The notes beneath the pieces are model-generated. The model was not told the origin of the DNA. It worked only from the letters and a program-made list of their open reading frames with translations, and ran no database searches. This document shows, in pieces, positions 1 to 5,987 of a stretch of DNA of 7,171 bases; position 1 is the first letter of the stretch, and each line of letters starts with the position of its first letter. The stretch covers positions 1 to 7,171 of the forward strand of contig JARFQX010001046.1 in NCBI GenBank assembly GCA_029287555.1. Direction: 5' to 3'. This DNA comes from Rubripirellula sp. (GTDB lineage Bacteria; Planctomycetota; Planctomycetia; Pirellulales; Pirellulaceae). The translations under genes and the position numbers were made by a program.

Positions 1-6
1 AAGGAG
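1..6 (+). promoter_or_regulatory. Ribosome binding site of the LpoB-like gene
   Basis: AAGGAG lies 10 bases upstream of the ATG at 17 and is a strong match to the anti-Shine-Dalgarno sequence. An in-frame TAG at 14-16 immediately precedes the ATG, so no longer start is possible in this frame. The promoter itself lies outside the window. Confidence 0.75.
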
Positions 7-16
7 TGTTCGATAG

Positions 17-736
17 ATGAGAGTGTCACGATTCGCTCGACTCATTGCGTGGCTTGCATGGACCACCACGTTTGCCGGCTGTGCTCATCAGTATGGGCAC
101 ATTCTAGCCAAGAACGATAAGGATTTGGTGGGCAGCCATTCCGCCGGCGCGGCGACCTGGAATCCGCTCGTGGACGAGGCGGTGGCAAAACTGCTGGGGA
201 GCTGTCCACCGGCGGTTCAGGAAGTCGCCTTCGAAGGGGTGGAGTACCCAATCGACGGTGCCGTTCCAATCGGGTCGGCGCTGGCCACCGGTCCCGCCAA
301 TGTCTGTTTCGTGGGAATTGAAAATAAGAGCGCCGAAGAGCTTGGTGACTTCAAGGACCAGTTGTACGAACGGATCGATGCGAAGCTTAACTCGACCGAG
401 ACATTCCGAGGGATCAGTCGTCGGATGGTCGATGCGGCGTTGCTGGAAACGCGGCTCCGTCCCGATTCGTTGTTCCTGCCCAATAACCGATCGTTGTTCG
501 CCGCAGCGCTGGGGCGTCAAGGGACGCCGGTCGACTACCTGCTCTACGCGACCGTCACCAGTGGAACGACGGACCGAAACAAGAGCAGTCAGCGCGACTA
601 CCTGCTAACGCTCGAGTTGGTCAACTTGCATACGGGCCAAGCCGTGAAGCAATCGGCGGAGATTCGCAAGGGGTATAGCAAGACGCGAGCCGGGAAATGG
701 TGGAACTACGGATGGTTCGACCAAGCGGACGGCTGA
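17..736 (+). CDS. LpoB-like outer-membrane lipoprotein
   Basis: This 239-residue protein is a predicted lipoprotein. It has an Arg-containing N-terminus, a hydrophobic stretch at about residues 9-20 and a lipobox-like TFAGC with the acylated Cys at 22. From about residue 95 it resembles the LpoB family (COG3417/PF13036): a beta strand VCFVGIENKS, then EELGDFKDQLYERIDAKL, FRGISRRMVDAAL, a DYLLYATVTSG strand, YLLTLELVNLHTG, and a family-like tail around KGYSKTRAGKWWNYG. In enterobacteria LpoB crosses the periplasm to activate the peptidoglycan synthase PBP1B. Whether that role holds here is unknown, because planctomycete wall synthesis differs. The linker at residues 23-90 is longer and less proline-rich than in E. 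coli LpoB. The ATG is fixed by a strong RBS and an upstream in-frame stop. The gene overlaps the next one, so the two are probably co-expressed. Family assignment is fairly confident; function is inferred. Confidence 0.85.
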   Translation: MRVSRFARLIAWLAWTTTFAGCAHQYGHILAKNDKDLVGSHSAGAATWNPLVDEAVAKLLGSCPPAVQEVAFEGVEYPIDGAVPIGSALATGPANVCFVGIENKSAEELGDFKDQLYERIDAKLNSTETFRGISRRMVDAALLETRLRPDSLFLPNNRSLFAAALGRQGTPVDYLLYATVTSGTTDRNKSSQRDYLLTLELVNLHTGQAVKQSAEIRKGYSKTRAGKWWNYGWFDQADG

Positions 737-2097
737 GCGAAGCGTCCGACGTTAAGTCGCGTTTGCTTTGGATTAGGCTGTTGATCGTGCTCGCGTTACC
801 CGCGCTGGGTGGATGTGCGCAATCCCTGCGCAACATCAACGCGGCTCGCGACGCGTTTGCGGTTGGCGATCTGGCAAGGGCGAGCGAAACGCTTCGCGAC
901 GTGTCGGAGGGGCGGTCGCGATTCGCTGATGCGGCCTCGCTCGATCTGGCCATGGTCGAGTTGGCCGCGGGGGATGCACCAGCGGCCGAGAAGCGATTGC
1001 GGGAGCTTCGTGACCGTTTCGACCATCTCCCCGAAATCGCTCCGGTTCGCGAGGCCGCAGCGGTCGCCACCGACGACACGGCACGGCTGTTTCGACCGGC
1101 TGGGTACGAAGAGGTGATGATCCGGGCGATGTTGGCGATCTGTTCCCTGGCACACGATCAATTCGATGCCGAGAGTTACACGTTGCAGGCAATGTCGAAG
1201 CAAGCCGAGCTCGCGCGCCGTGCCGAAGAGCGAGGCATCAGCCTGGAGAGTAGCGCCTTTCAGCCGATCGCACTGGCACCCTACCTGCGTGGTGTTCTCC
1301 GTGAGGCGACCCATCGGGATTATGACGATGCCGCTCGGGCCTATCAGTTGGTCAGCGCCGTGCAACCACAGTTTGCTCCTGCCCAGGAGGACATTCGTCG
1401 CGCCAGCGTCGGCACCCACAGCGCTCCCGGTCACGGGGTGCTCTACGTGATTGCCTGTGTTGGCAGAGGGCCGGTCTTACAAGAAGCCTGCCTGCCAACG
1501 ACGACCATGTCACTGCAAATCGCATCGGTCGTCCTCAACGCGGCGACGAACGAACAAGAGGGGGAGGACCGAGACGTGCCGACGCTCCCCAATATCGCAT
1601 CGGTCAATGTGCCCCAGGTCGTCTTGCCTACGAGTGAGGTGGCCGCCCTTGGCGTGCGGGTGGGAGGTGAGCTTCACGGTGCCACACAAACTCTCACCCA
1701 TGTCGGCGAATTGGCTCAATCTCAAGTCGAAGCGGAAATGCCTTGGACCATCGCCCGCGCGGTGGTTCGTCGTGCCGCCAAGGAGACAACGGTTGCAACG
1801 ATCGGCGATGCGTTTGGCCTCGAGGGTGACGCGGGATCGCTCTTCCACTTTGCTGCCTCCTCGGCATGGAGCGGATTGGAGCAGGCGGACACGAGATGTT
1901 GGGGACTGTTGCCTCGCGAGATTCAAGTGCTGCGAGCGGAACTACCGGCCGCGACCCACGAGATTCATCTCGAGCCACTTGGTTTCGCTGGCCAGGCCTT
2001 GTCGACCGGGTTGTCTCACCAGGTTGAAATCGTCGACGGCAAGAACCACTACCTGGTTGCGATCGCGCCCGGAACGTTTGTTTATCTGGTCCGCTAG
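697..2097 (+). CDS. TPR-like lipoprotein, COG3014-like, partner of the LpoB-like protein
   Basis: This predicted lipoprotein has up to 466 residues, with hydrophobic residues 24-38 and a lipobox ALGGC (Cys 40 from the first ATG). Residues about 45-240 are helical and TPR-like, as in 'NAARDAFAVGDLARASETL' and 'DYDDAARAYQLVSAVQPQFAPA'. The C-terminal half is mixed and carries features I associate with COG3014: a G-H-G-V-L-Y-V…GRGP strand-turn near 245-260, an ARAVVRRAAKE helix, the ADTRCWGLLPREIQVLRAELPA block at about 396-416 (quoted here only for its ADTRxW and LP residues), and a final FVYLVR strand. COG3014 proteins have no established activity but are found beside LpoB-like lipoproteins. 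The ATG at 697 overlaps the upstream gene by 40 bases. The in-frame ATG at 712 has a GGA 7 bases upstream and is an equally good start, giving 461 residues and a 25-base overlap. Either implies translational coupling. Confidence 0.85.
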   Translation: MVELRMVRPSGRLSEASDVKSRLLWIRLLIVLALPALGGCAQSLRNINAARDAFAVGDLARASETLRDVSEGRSRFADAASLDLAMVELAAGDAPAAEKRLRELRDRFDHLPEIAPVREAAAVATDDTARLFRPAGYEEVMIRAMLAICSLAHDQFDAESYTLQAMSKQAELARRAEERGISLESSAFQPIALAPYLRGVLREATHRDYDDAARAYQLVSAVQPQFAPAQEDIRRASVGTHSAPGHGVLYVIACVGRGPVLQEACLPTTTMSLQIASVVLNAATNEQEGEDRDVPTLPNIASVNVPQVVLPTSEVAALGVRVGGELHGATQTLTHVGELAQSQVEAEMPWTIARAVVRRAAKETTVATIGDAFGLEGDAGSLFHFAASSAWSGLEQADTRCWGLLPREIQVLRAELPAATHEIHLEPLGFAGQALSTGLSHQVEIVDGKNHYLVAIAPGTFVYLVR

Positions 2098-2220
2098 AGC
2101 ATTTTGAATTCTGGTGGACCGTTGTCGCCAAAAGGGTTCGGGTTTCGAGATGAACCGATGGATCGGCGCTTCGCTTGATTTGGCCTACTTCGAATTCCCG
2201 GCCACCCTCGCCTATCTTAC
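2098..2220. other. Convergent intergenic spacer
   Basis: This 123-base spacer separates the stop of the TPR-like lipoprotein gene from the stop of the AraC-family gene, so it should contain the 3' ends of both transcripts. The only stem I can find is weak: GGTTC/GAACC with a 12-base loop, in the stretch around 2139-2160, and no T-tract follows. Two EcoRI-type GAATTC palindromes occur. I see no convincing intrinsic terminator. Confidence 0.5.
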
Positions 2221-3243
2221 TTAGGAAACTTTTCGATCCTCTCGTCCGCGGCGGCCGGCTCGTCGAAACTCGCCGGGGGATTGCCCGTTCCATCGTTTGA
2301 AGACATTGCTGAACGAGGATGCCGACTCGTAGCCGACCAGGAACGCGATTTCACCCACATCGATCTCACTTTCCCGAAGTAACCGCCTCGATTTTGCCAT
2401 GCGGACTTCCGTCAAATACTGCAGTGGCGGTTGACCGACCAGTCGGCGAAAACGCTCCGAAAAGGCTGACTTGGAGACCCTCGCCATGCGGGCCATTTGC
2501 GGCACAGTCCAGGGCGCCTCCGGCTTTTCGACCAGCACGCGTAGCACGGGACCAACGACGACATCGGTCACGGCTTTCATCATGCGAAACGCGCCGCTCT
2601 CACTCTCGGATGGTTCGCGGATTCGCTGAACCAACTCGGCGGCAACGGTCTGCAGCAGGATCAATTCGCTCAAGCGGCGAATCAAAACTCTCCAGCCCGC
2701 CGGCCGTTCCCGACAAGAGGACTGGATGATGTTCAACATCGGCAGGCACGAGCTCAGCGTCGCGTCGACCTTGTGATTACGACGAATCAAATCCGGCACA
2801 CCGATGTCGAGCGGGTTTCCATTCAACTCCGAAAGATCAAATTGCCCGTAAAGCAAAATCGTCGTGGAGGCTTCGATCGGAGCGAGCGCCAAGGACCCGT
2901 CCTCCGCTCTGGGTAACTGGGTTGGTTCGGCCGTGAAGATGTCGACCGGCGTCGATGCGCCATCGAGTCTACTGAGAAATTCGTGCGGCATGCCGCGCGT
3001 GGTCACCAAGTGGTCGCCGTCGGCCAAGCGAAAGGGCGGCTCGCCCTCGATGCCGGGCTTGAACCATCCGCCTCCCCGCAGGACCACATAAAGGCATCCT
3101 CGCTGGGCAGGCACGGACAAACCCCATGGCTCACTCAGACGCAGTTCGGTTGCATGGAAATTCGGCAGGTATGTCCCATCGAGCAGCGTCGAGACCGGAT
3201 CGGGACCGTCGACAGCCGGCAGCAAAGGCGAGTGGCTTCCCAA
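2221..3243 (-). CDS. AraC-family transcriptional regulator with cupin_6-type sensor domain
   Basis: This 340-residue DNA-binding regulator has two domains. Residues about 15-195 match the AraC cupin_6 (PF12852) sensor type: DPVSTLLDGTYLPNFHATEL, EPWGLSVP, a beta strand LYVVLRGGGWFK, LADGDHLVTTRGMPHEF, then ILLYGQFDL, NPLDIGVPDLI and the helix RRLSELILLQTVAAELV. Residues about 236-332 form the double helix-turn-helix: WTVPQMARMARVSKSAFSERF, GQPPLQYLTEVRMAKSRRLL, then the second HTH IDVGEIAFLVGYESASSFS with FKRWNGQSPGEFRR, the classic GYxSxSxFSxxFKR…G.SP signature. In this family such proteins respond to small ligands and often control neighbouring metabolic genes. No such target is evident, so the regulon is unknown; autoregulation or control of the divergent gene at 3619 is possible. 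The start codon is TTG with AAGGA 8 bases upstream, and I see no suitable ATG or GTG before the conserved domain. A stronger GAGGAGG lies further upstream but leads to no in-frame ATG, GTG or TTG at suitable spacing. Confidence 0.93.
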   Translation of the reverse strand: MGSHSPLLPAVDGPDPVSTLLDGTYLPNFHATELRLSEPWGLSVPAQRGCLYVVLRGGGWFKPGIEGEPPFRLADGDHLVTTRGMPHEFLSRLDGASTPVDIFTAEPTQLPRAEDGSLALAPIEASTTILLYGQFDLSELNGNPLDIGVPDLIRRNHKVDATLSSCLPMLNIIQSSCRERPAGWRVLIRRLSELILLQTVAAELVQRIREPSESESGAFRMMKAVTDVVVGPVLRVLVEKPEAPWTVPQMARMARVSKSAFSERFRRLVGQPPLQYLTEVRMAKSRRLLRESEIDVGEIAFLVGYESASSFSNVFKRWNGQSPGEFRRAGRRGREDRKVS

Positions 3244-3251
3244 ATGAATAG

Positions 3252-3274
3252 TCCTTGCAGAAAGAAACCTCCTC
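3252..3274 (-). promoter_or_regulatory. Tandem Shine-Dalgarno-like motifs before the TTG start of the AraC gene
   Basis: On the minus strand, GAGGAGG (complement of 3268-3274) is followed by AAGGA (complement of 3252-3256), which sits 8 bases before the TTG at 3243-3241. The nearer, weaker motif has the proper spacing and decides the start. The stronger one is 24 bases upstream and may act as a standby ribosome site or be coincidental. Confidence 0.55.
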
Positions 3275-3444
3275 GATTCTTTCCATGCGCTAAGCTGGCG
3301 AATCGACTCATATAGAACCCCCGGCGCTGAGGATGGTTCCGATACGAGTCGGCAAAAACGCGTCGTCGGCTTCGTTTTTTCCCGCGCATCGTGGGATCAG
3401 CATCTCGGACTTCGAGGTGGTCGGGGAGGGGCGAAGGAGTAGGA

Positions 3445-3455
3445 CGTGGACCACG
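3445..3455. promoter_or_regulatory. Inverted repeat CGTGG-A-CCACG, possible operator
   Basis: This perfect 5+5 inverted repeat has a one-base centre. The same CGTGG half-site recurs as the palindrome CCACGTGG at 3577-3584. Both lie in the divergent region beside a regulator gene, which makes them operator candidates, but AraC proteins more often use direct repeats, so the assignment is speculative. Confidence 0.25.
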
Positions 3456-3512
3456 AAAGGGGGGCGGTTGCCCCGAATGAGAAAGCCGTTTGGACGAACC
3501 GTCAGAAAACCG

Positions 3513-3528
3513 CTCCGCTCCCGCGGAG
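3513..3528. repeat. Small hairpin CTCCGC-TCCC-GCGGAG
   Basis: A perfect 6-bp GC-rich stem with a 4-base loop. It is followed on the plus strand by TTGATAC rather than a T-run, so it is not a standard intrinsic terminator. It lies about 90 bases upstream of the ATG at 3619 and may form in that gene's leader. Confidence 0.4.
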
Positions 3529-3546
3529 TTGATACATCGAGAATCG

Positions 3547-3567
3547 GTCCCGCGACCTTCGCGGGGC
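3547..3567. repeat. Stable hairpin with CCCGCGA/TCGCGGG stem
   Basis: CCCGCGA (3549-3555) and TCGCGGG (3559-3565) form a perfect 7-bp stem around a 3-base loop. It extends by a T-G wobble and a G-C pair to 9 bp. It lies about 50 bases upstream of the 3619 start, with no following T-tract. It could be a leader structure or part of a dispersed intergenic repeat. Confidence 0.45.
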
Positions 3568-3576
3568 GGTCGTGAT

Positions 3577-3584
3577 CCACGTGG
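3577..3584. promoter_or_regulatory. Palindrome CCACGTGG
   Basis: A perfect 8-bp palindrome 35 bases upstream of the 3619 start codon. It shares the CGTGG half-site with the inverted repeat at 3445-3455. It could be a protein-binding site; the evidence is symmetry and position only. Confidence 0.25.
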
Positions 3585-3618
3585 CCGGAATCATCCCTGA
3601 TTGTGAGGCAGGGCAGAT

Positions 3619-4845
3619 ATGCAAAACGATGCATTCTACCGACGAAACCTTCCGTCCGTTCGGGCGACTTCAACAGGGATTCTGTTTGGACTCCGTCTGT
3701 TGGGTATGCTCGCCGTTCTGGGTCCCAATTCCACTCTTGCAGGCTCAAACGACCCCACGTTGTCGGTAACGGGGTTTTCAACCGATCGCGGTATCTTGAT
3801 CGTCGACGGACGATTCGTTGGTCCTCCCTACCAATTCGAAGTTGTGGATCGCGACCTGAGCGTCAACGGGATCAGGCTTTCCCTCAATGATTATGATTTG
3901 ACGTTTTTTCAGCACGAGGAACCCGTCGCGCGGCGTTCACCGCGGCGATTGGAATTCGGAGAAGCCAACCTTGAGCAGGCTGCTTACTCGGAAGGAGAGC
4001 AATCGTGGGTGCATCGGCGGACTCCGCCGTGGGGACGCAGGTCGGGGATGATGCGCCGCGCTCGGCGCGAGTGGGGTGGCGATCTGGCCGACCAGCTGAT
4101 GAGCGCAATCTACGCGACGGCCAACTGCCACGGTGTCACGGTCTTGGCCAAAGGTCAGTCCCCCCTGTTGCTCGAACGTACGCGTAGCGGGCACGAGCTG
4201 CTGGTCGCGCTGCTTTCGAAATCGACTCCCTCGCCTTCGCCCGGCGTGATCCTCGATCCCCCGGACTCGATTCGGCATGAGCTAGAGCGTCAAGCTTGGA
4301 ATCAGGTGATCGCAGACTTCGAACCATCACCGGCGTTTGTCGATTCCGCTCGTTCCAACGTGGAGGAAGTCGCCGCTATGCACGATTCGGGCGAAAAAAT
4401 CCTCAAAGCGACGCTGTGGGCCGACAGCATTAGTTATCCCTTGACGCTGTTCGCGATGATCGTCGTCGTTGTCGCATTTGGTCACTTGCTGTCCAACAAG
4501 CCATGCATCGAAAGCGTTGATGGCTTGGCTGCCGTCTCTCCGGAGACCCGAAGAATCGTGTTGAAATCGTTAATGATATTTGCATTGCTTTCAGTGGTCG
4601 ACTTGATATGGACACTCGCTGCCGGCGCCACCGGTTCCATGCGAGAAATGAATCCGATCGGTAATGAGATGATCCACGATCCAACTCGGCTGATCGCCTT
4701 CAAATTCGCAGCCGTTACGGTCACGATTGCTTTGCTCTACTCCTTGCACCATCGACCGATTGCGCAAGTCGCTTCGTGGTGGAGCTGTCTGGTGTTAACC
4801 CTGTTGACGGCGCGTTGGTTGACCTTCAATTCGATGTTCATGTGA
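3619..4845 (+). CDS. Exported/membrane protein of unknown function with DUF5658-like C-terminus
   Basis: No function is recognised for this 408-residue protein. Residues about 20-36 are a hydrophobic signal segment with a plausible signal-peptidase site after STLA-41. A short conserved-looking module follows at about 58-89: GILIVDGRFVGPPYQFEVVDRD then SVNGIRLS, quoted to show DG…PPY and NG. I associate this 'YxDGxYxxPPYxxE…NG' motif with planctomycete exported hypotheticals. The middle (90-260) is charged and Arg-rich around 130-150, with no known domain. The C-terminus has four predicted helices at about 270-290, 313-333, 357-376 and 384-404. The last three include DLIWTLAAG, EMNPIG and KFAAVTVTIALLY, a pattern like DUF5658. 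The ATG is fixed by an in-frame TGA at 3604-3606. The RBS is weak (AGGG, 5 bases away). The gene is divergent from the AraC gene and ends 13 bases from the opposing gene's stop. Confidence 0.8.
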   Translation: MQNDAFYRRNLPSVRATSTGILFGLRLLGMLAVLGPNSTLAGSNDPTLSVTGFSTDRGILIVDGRFVGPPYQFEVVDRDLSVNGIRLSLNDYDLTFFQHEEPVARRSPRRLEFGEANLEQAAYSEGEQSWVHRRTPPWGRRSGMMRRARREWGGDLADQLMSAIYATANCHGVTVLAKGQSPLLLERTRSGHELLVALLSKSTPSPSPGVILDPPDSIRHELERQAWNQVIADFEPSPAFVDSARSNVEEVAAMHDSGEKILKATLWADSISYPLTLFAMIVVVVAFGHLLSNKPCIESVDGLAAVSPETRRIVLKSLMIFALLSVVDLIWTLAAGATGSMREMNPIGNEMIHDPTRLIAFKFAAVTVTIALLYSLHHRPIAQVASWWSCLVLTLLTARWLTFNSMFM

Positions 4846-4858
4846 GCGGAGGACCCGT

Positions 4859-5866
4859 TCACGGCTTCTTGGCAACCGTGGGCACTTGTAACATCGACAA
4901 GGACTCGGAAGTTCCCGCCAACAGGTTTTCCAAGTCCTGGGCAGTCATGAACTTGAGGCCAGCGGCTTGTTTCATCCGATCGCTAAAGGGCACCGGCGTG
5001 CCCTGCGGGATTGACTCGAGCGCAAAACGGTCGGGCGTCGGAATCTTGGAGGAAAGAAAGTTGCCCTGGGAAACGTGAATCCTGCGGTCTTCCTTGAAGC
5101 CGGATGGAATCAGTTGCATCTGGGCCGAATCGATCGCGTAAGAGGCCGATCCGTTGTCCCTCAATTGCCAAATCAGGATTCCCAGCTTGCCGGAATGGGG
5201 CGCGGCCCAAACGAAGTGGCGTACGATTCGCTCTTCGTGCTTGTCGTCAATCAAGATGTTCGCCTTGGCATCAAAGATCACCAAGTAATCGGTGCGGGCA
5301 ACCTGGACCACATCGGACAGCGAGTCCTCATTTCCGCTCAGCACGCCCCGGTCGACCATGCCAAGATTCGCGCCAAGCTGGTTGGCGGTGTCGGCGGTGA
5401 CGATTGTCAAATCGCCGTTGAGGTCCATTGCGAGACCGATGCCGATTTTGTCAAGCAAGTAGACGTGCCCTTCACCTTTGGGTTTCTTTGCAATGTTAGC
5501 GAGGATGGTCAGCTTGAACATCTTCGCGTAGCGCCGGGCAAACTGCGGCAGACTGTCGACATCGCCCGAGGCGAGCCGAGGCAACACCAAGGTGACGAGG
5601 TCGGAGTATCCAAACTTTTGCTCCTGGCCAACGACGATTCCAGGTTGCAATCGAGGCATCGGTTTGGGACGTAGGTCGACGGAGGGACTCGATGCCTTCA
5701 ACCGGCTTGCCGCGAAGCCCATCGCGAAACCACCGCCGATCGCGAGCGACATCACGCGAGCGAGCATCGCGCGTCGCCGAATTGGTCGTGTTGGTCGGTT
5801 CACCAACAAGCTGTTCACAACAGGACAACCTTCGTCCGAATAACCTAGCGATCGATTCGCCGACAT
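4859..5866 (-). CDS. Conserved hypothetical protein with Tat-like N-terminus
   Basis: This 335-residue protein belongs to no family I can name, although it reads like a conserved planctomycete hypothetical. An unusually long polar N-terminus (1-29) leads into I-R-R-R-A-M-L at 29-35 and a glycine-rich hydrophobic stretch (38-53) ending FAASRLKA-58. This resembles a twin-arginine (RRxxL) signal with cleavage near residue 58, or a signal anchor. The rest is a soluble mixed alpha/beta domain: a helical part at 75-125 (YSDLVTLVLPRLA, QFARRYAKMFKLTILANI) and strands such as GIGLAMDLNGDLTIVTADT, TDYLVIFDAKANILID, RHFVWAAPHSGKLGILIWQL and ASYAIDSAQMQLIPSG. No catalytic motif is obvious. The start is well supported by AAGGAG 6 bases before the ATG. 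The gene converges on the 3619-4845 gene with a 13-base gap. It could be followed on the same transcript by nothing else in this window. Confidence 0.85.
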   Translation of the reverse strand: MSANRSLGYSDEGCPVVNSLLVNRPTRPIRRRAMLARVMSLAIGGGFAMGFAASRLKASSPSVDLRPKPMPRLQPGIVVGQEQKFGYSDLVTLVLPRLASGDVDSLPQFARRYAKMFKLTILANIAKKPKGEGHVYLLDKIGIGLAMDLNGDLTIVTADTANQLGANLGMVDRGVLSGNEDSLSDVVQVARTDYLVIFDAKANILIDDKHEERIVRHFVWAAPHSGKLGILIWQLRDNGSASYAIDSAQMQLIPSGFKEDRRIHVSQGNFLSSKIPTPDRFALESIPQGTPVPFSDRMKQAAGLKFMTAQDLENLLAGTSESLSMLQVPTVAKKP

Positions 5867-5872
5867 ACGTCA

Positions 5873-5878
5873 CTCCTT
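5873..5878 (-). promoter_or_regulatory. Ribosome binding site for the 4859-5866 gene
   Basis: The minus-strand sequence is AAGGAG, 6 bases before the ATG at 5866-5864. It is a near-perfect Shine-Dalgarno and settles the choice of the first ATG over the internal methionines at residues 34 and 39, which fall inside the signal region. Confidence 0.8.
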
Positions 5879-5914
5879 CTTGATGTCGTTGGGGCTTCGA
5901 TTTCGGTTTGACCG

Positions 5915-5936
5915 AGCGTCAGCAAGCCCTGCTTGC
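5915..5936. repeat. Possible REP-like intergenic element (AGCGTCAGCAAGC…GCTTGC)
   Basis: GCAAGC (5922-5927) and GCTTGC (5931-5936) form a perfect 6-bp stem with loop CCT, preceded by AGCGTCA. The motif GCGTCAGCAAG (CTTGCTGACGC on the other strand) is one I recall as frequent between genes in Rhodopirellula-like genomes. Only one copy exists in this window, so its repetitive nature cannot be shown here. Confidence 0.4.
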
Positions 5937-5987
5937 GGCCTGAAAACGAGCTCGCGTTCGGCTTCCTTTCTGAGAGCTCCACACCCC

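Larger units (their letters stand above)
3244..3618. other. Divergent intergenic region with clustered inverted repeats
   Basis: This 375-base gap separates the minus-strand AraC gene from the plus-strand gene at 3619, so promoters for both should lie here. It holds several short perfect inverted repeats, listed separately at 3445-3455, 3513-3528, 3547-3567 and 3577-3584. The plus strand is G- and purine-rich around 3415-3475. Open frames exist on both strands (plus 3333-3575; minus 3308-3781), but neither has a recognisable domain or a good RBS. I treat the region as non-coding with moderate confidence. I could not identify a convincing -35/-10 pair; TATAT on the minus strand near 3311-3315 is the best weak -10-like sequence for the AraC gene. 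Confidence 0.55.

Noticed and set aside
796..1434. Minus-strand 212-codon open frame antisense to the TPR-like lipoprotein gene
   Set aside because: The plus-strand frame has a lipobox and family motifs. The antisense frame has no domain and is expected from GC-rich codon structure.
1451..2107. Plus-strand 218-codon frame inside the TPR-like lipoprotein gene
   Set aside because: It is an Arg/Ser/Pro-rich shadow in the +1 frame. The other frame carries the conserved ADTRxW and LP residues up to its stop.
1694..2293. Minus-strand 199-codon frame spanning the convergent spacer
   Set aside because: It would overlap the end of the AraC gene and the lipoprotein gene, and its composition is Arg/Ser/Pro-rich with no domain.
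3384..3389. T-run after a GC-rich stretch as an intrinsic terminator
   Set aside because: No stable stem immediately precedes it, and no gene on the plus strand ends upstream to be terminated.
3333..3575. Plus-strand 80-codon open frame in the same gap
   Set aside because: It has a very basic, low-complexity-looking composition, no RBS near the ATG and no family resemblance.
3308..3781. Minus-strand 157-codon open frame across the divergent gap
   Set aside because: It overlaps the start and signal peptide of the better-supported plus-strand gene and has no recognisable domain. It is kept only as a possible repeat-associated frame in the findings.
5075..5674. Plus-strand 199-codon frame antisense to the 335-residue hypothetical
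   Set aside because: The minus-strand gene has a near-perfect RBS and a signal-like N-terminus. The antisense frame has neither.
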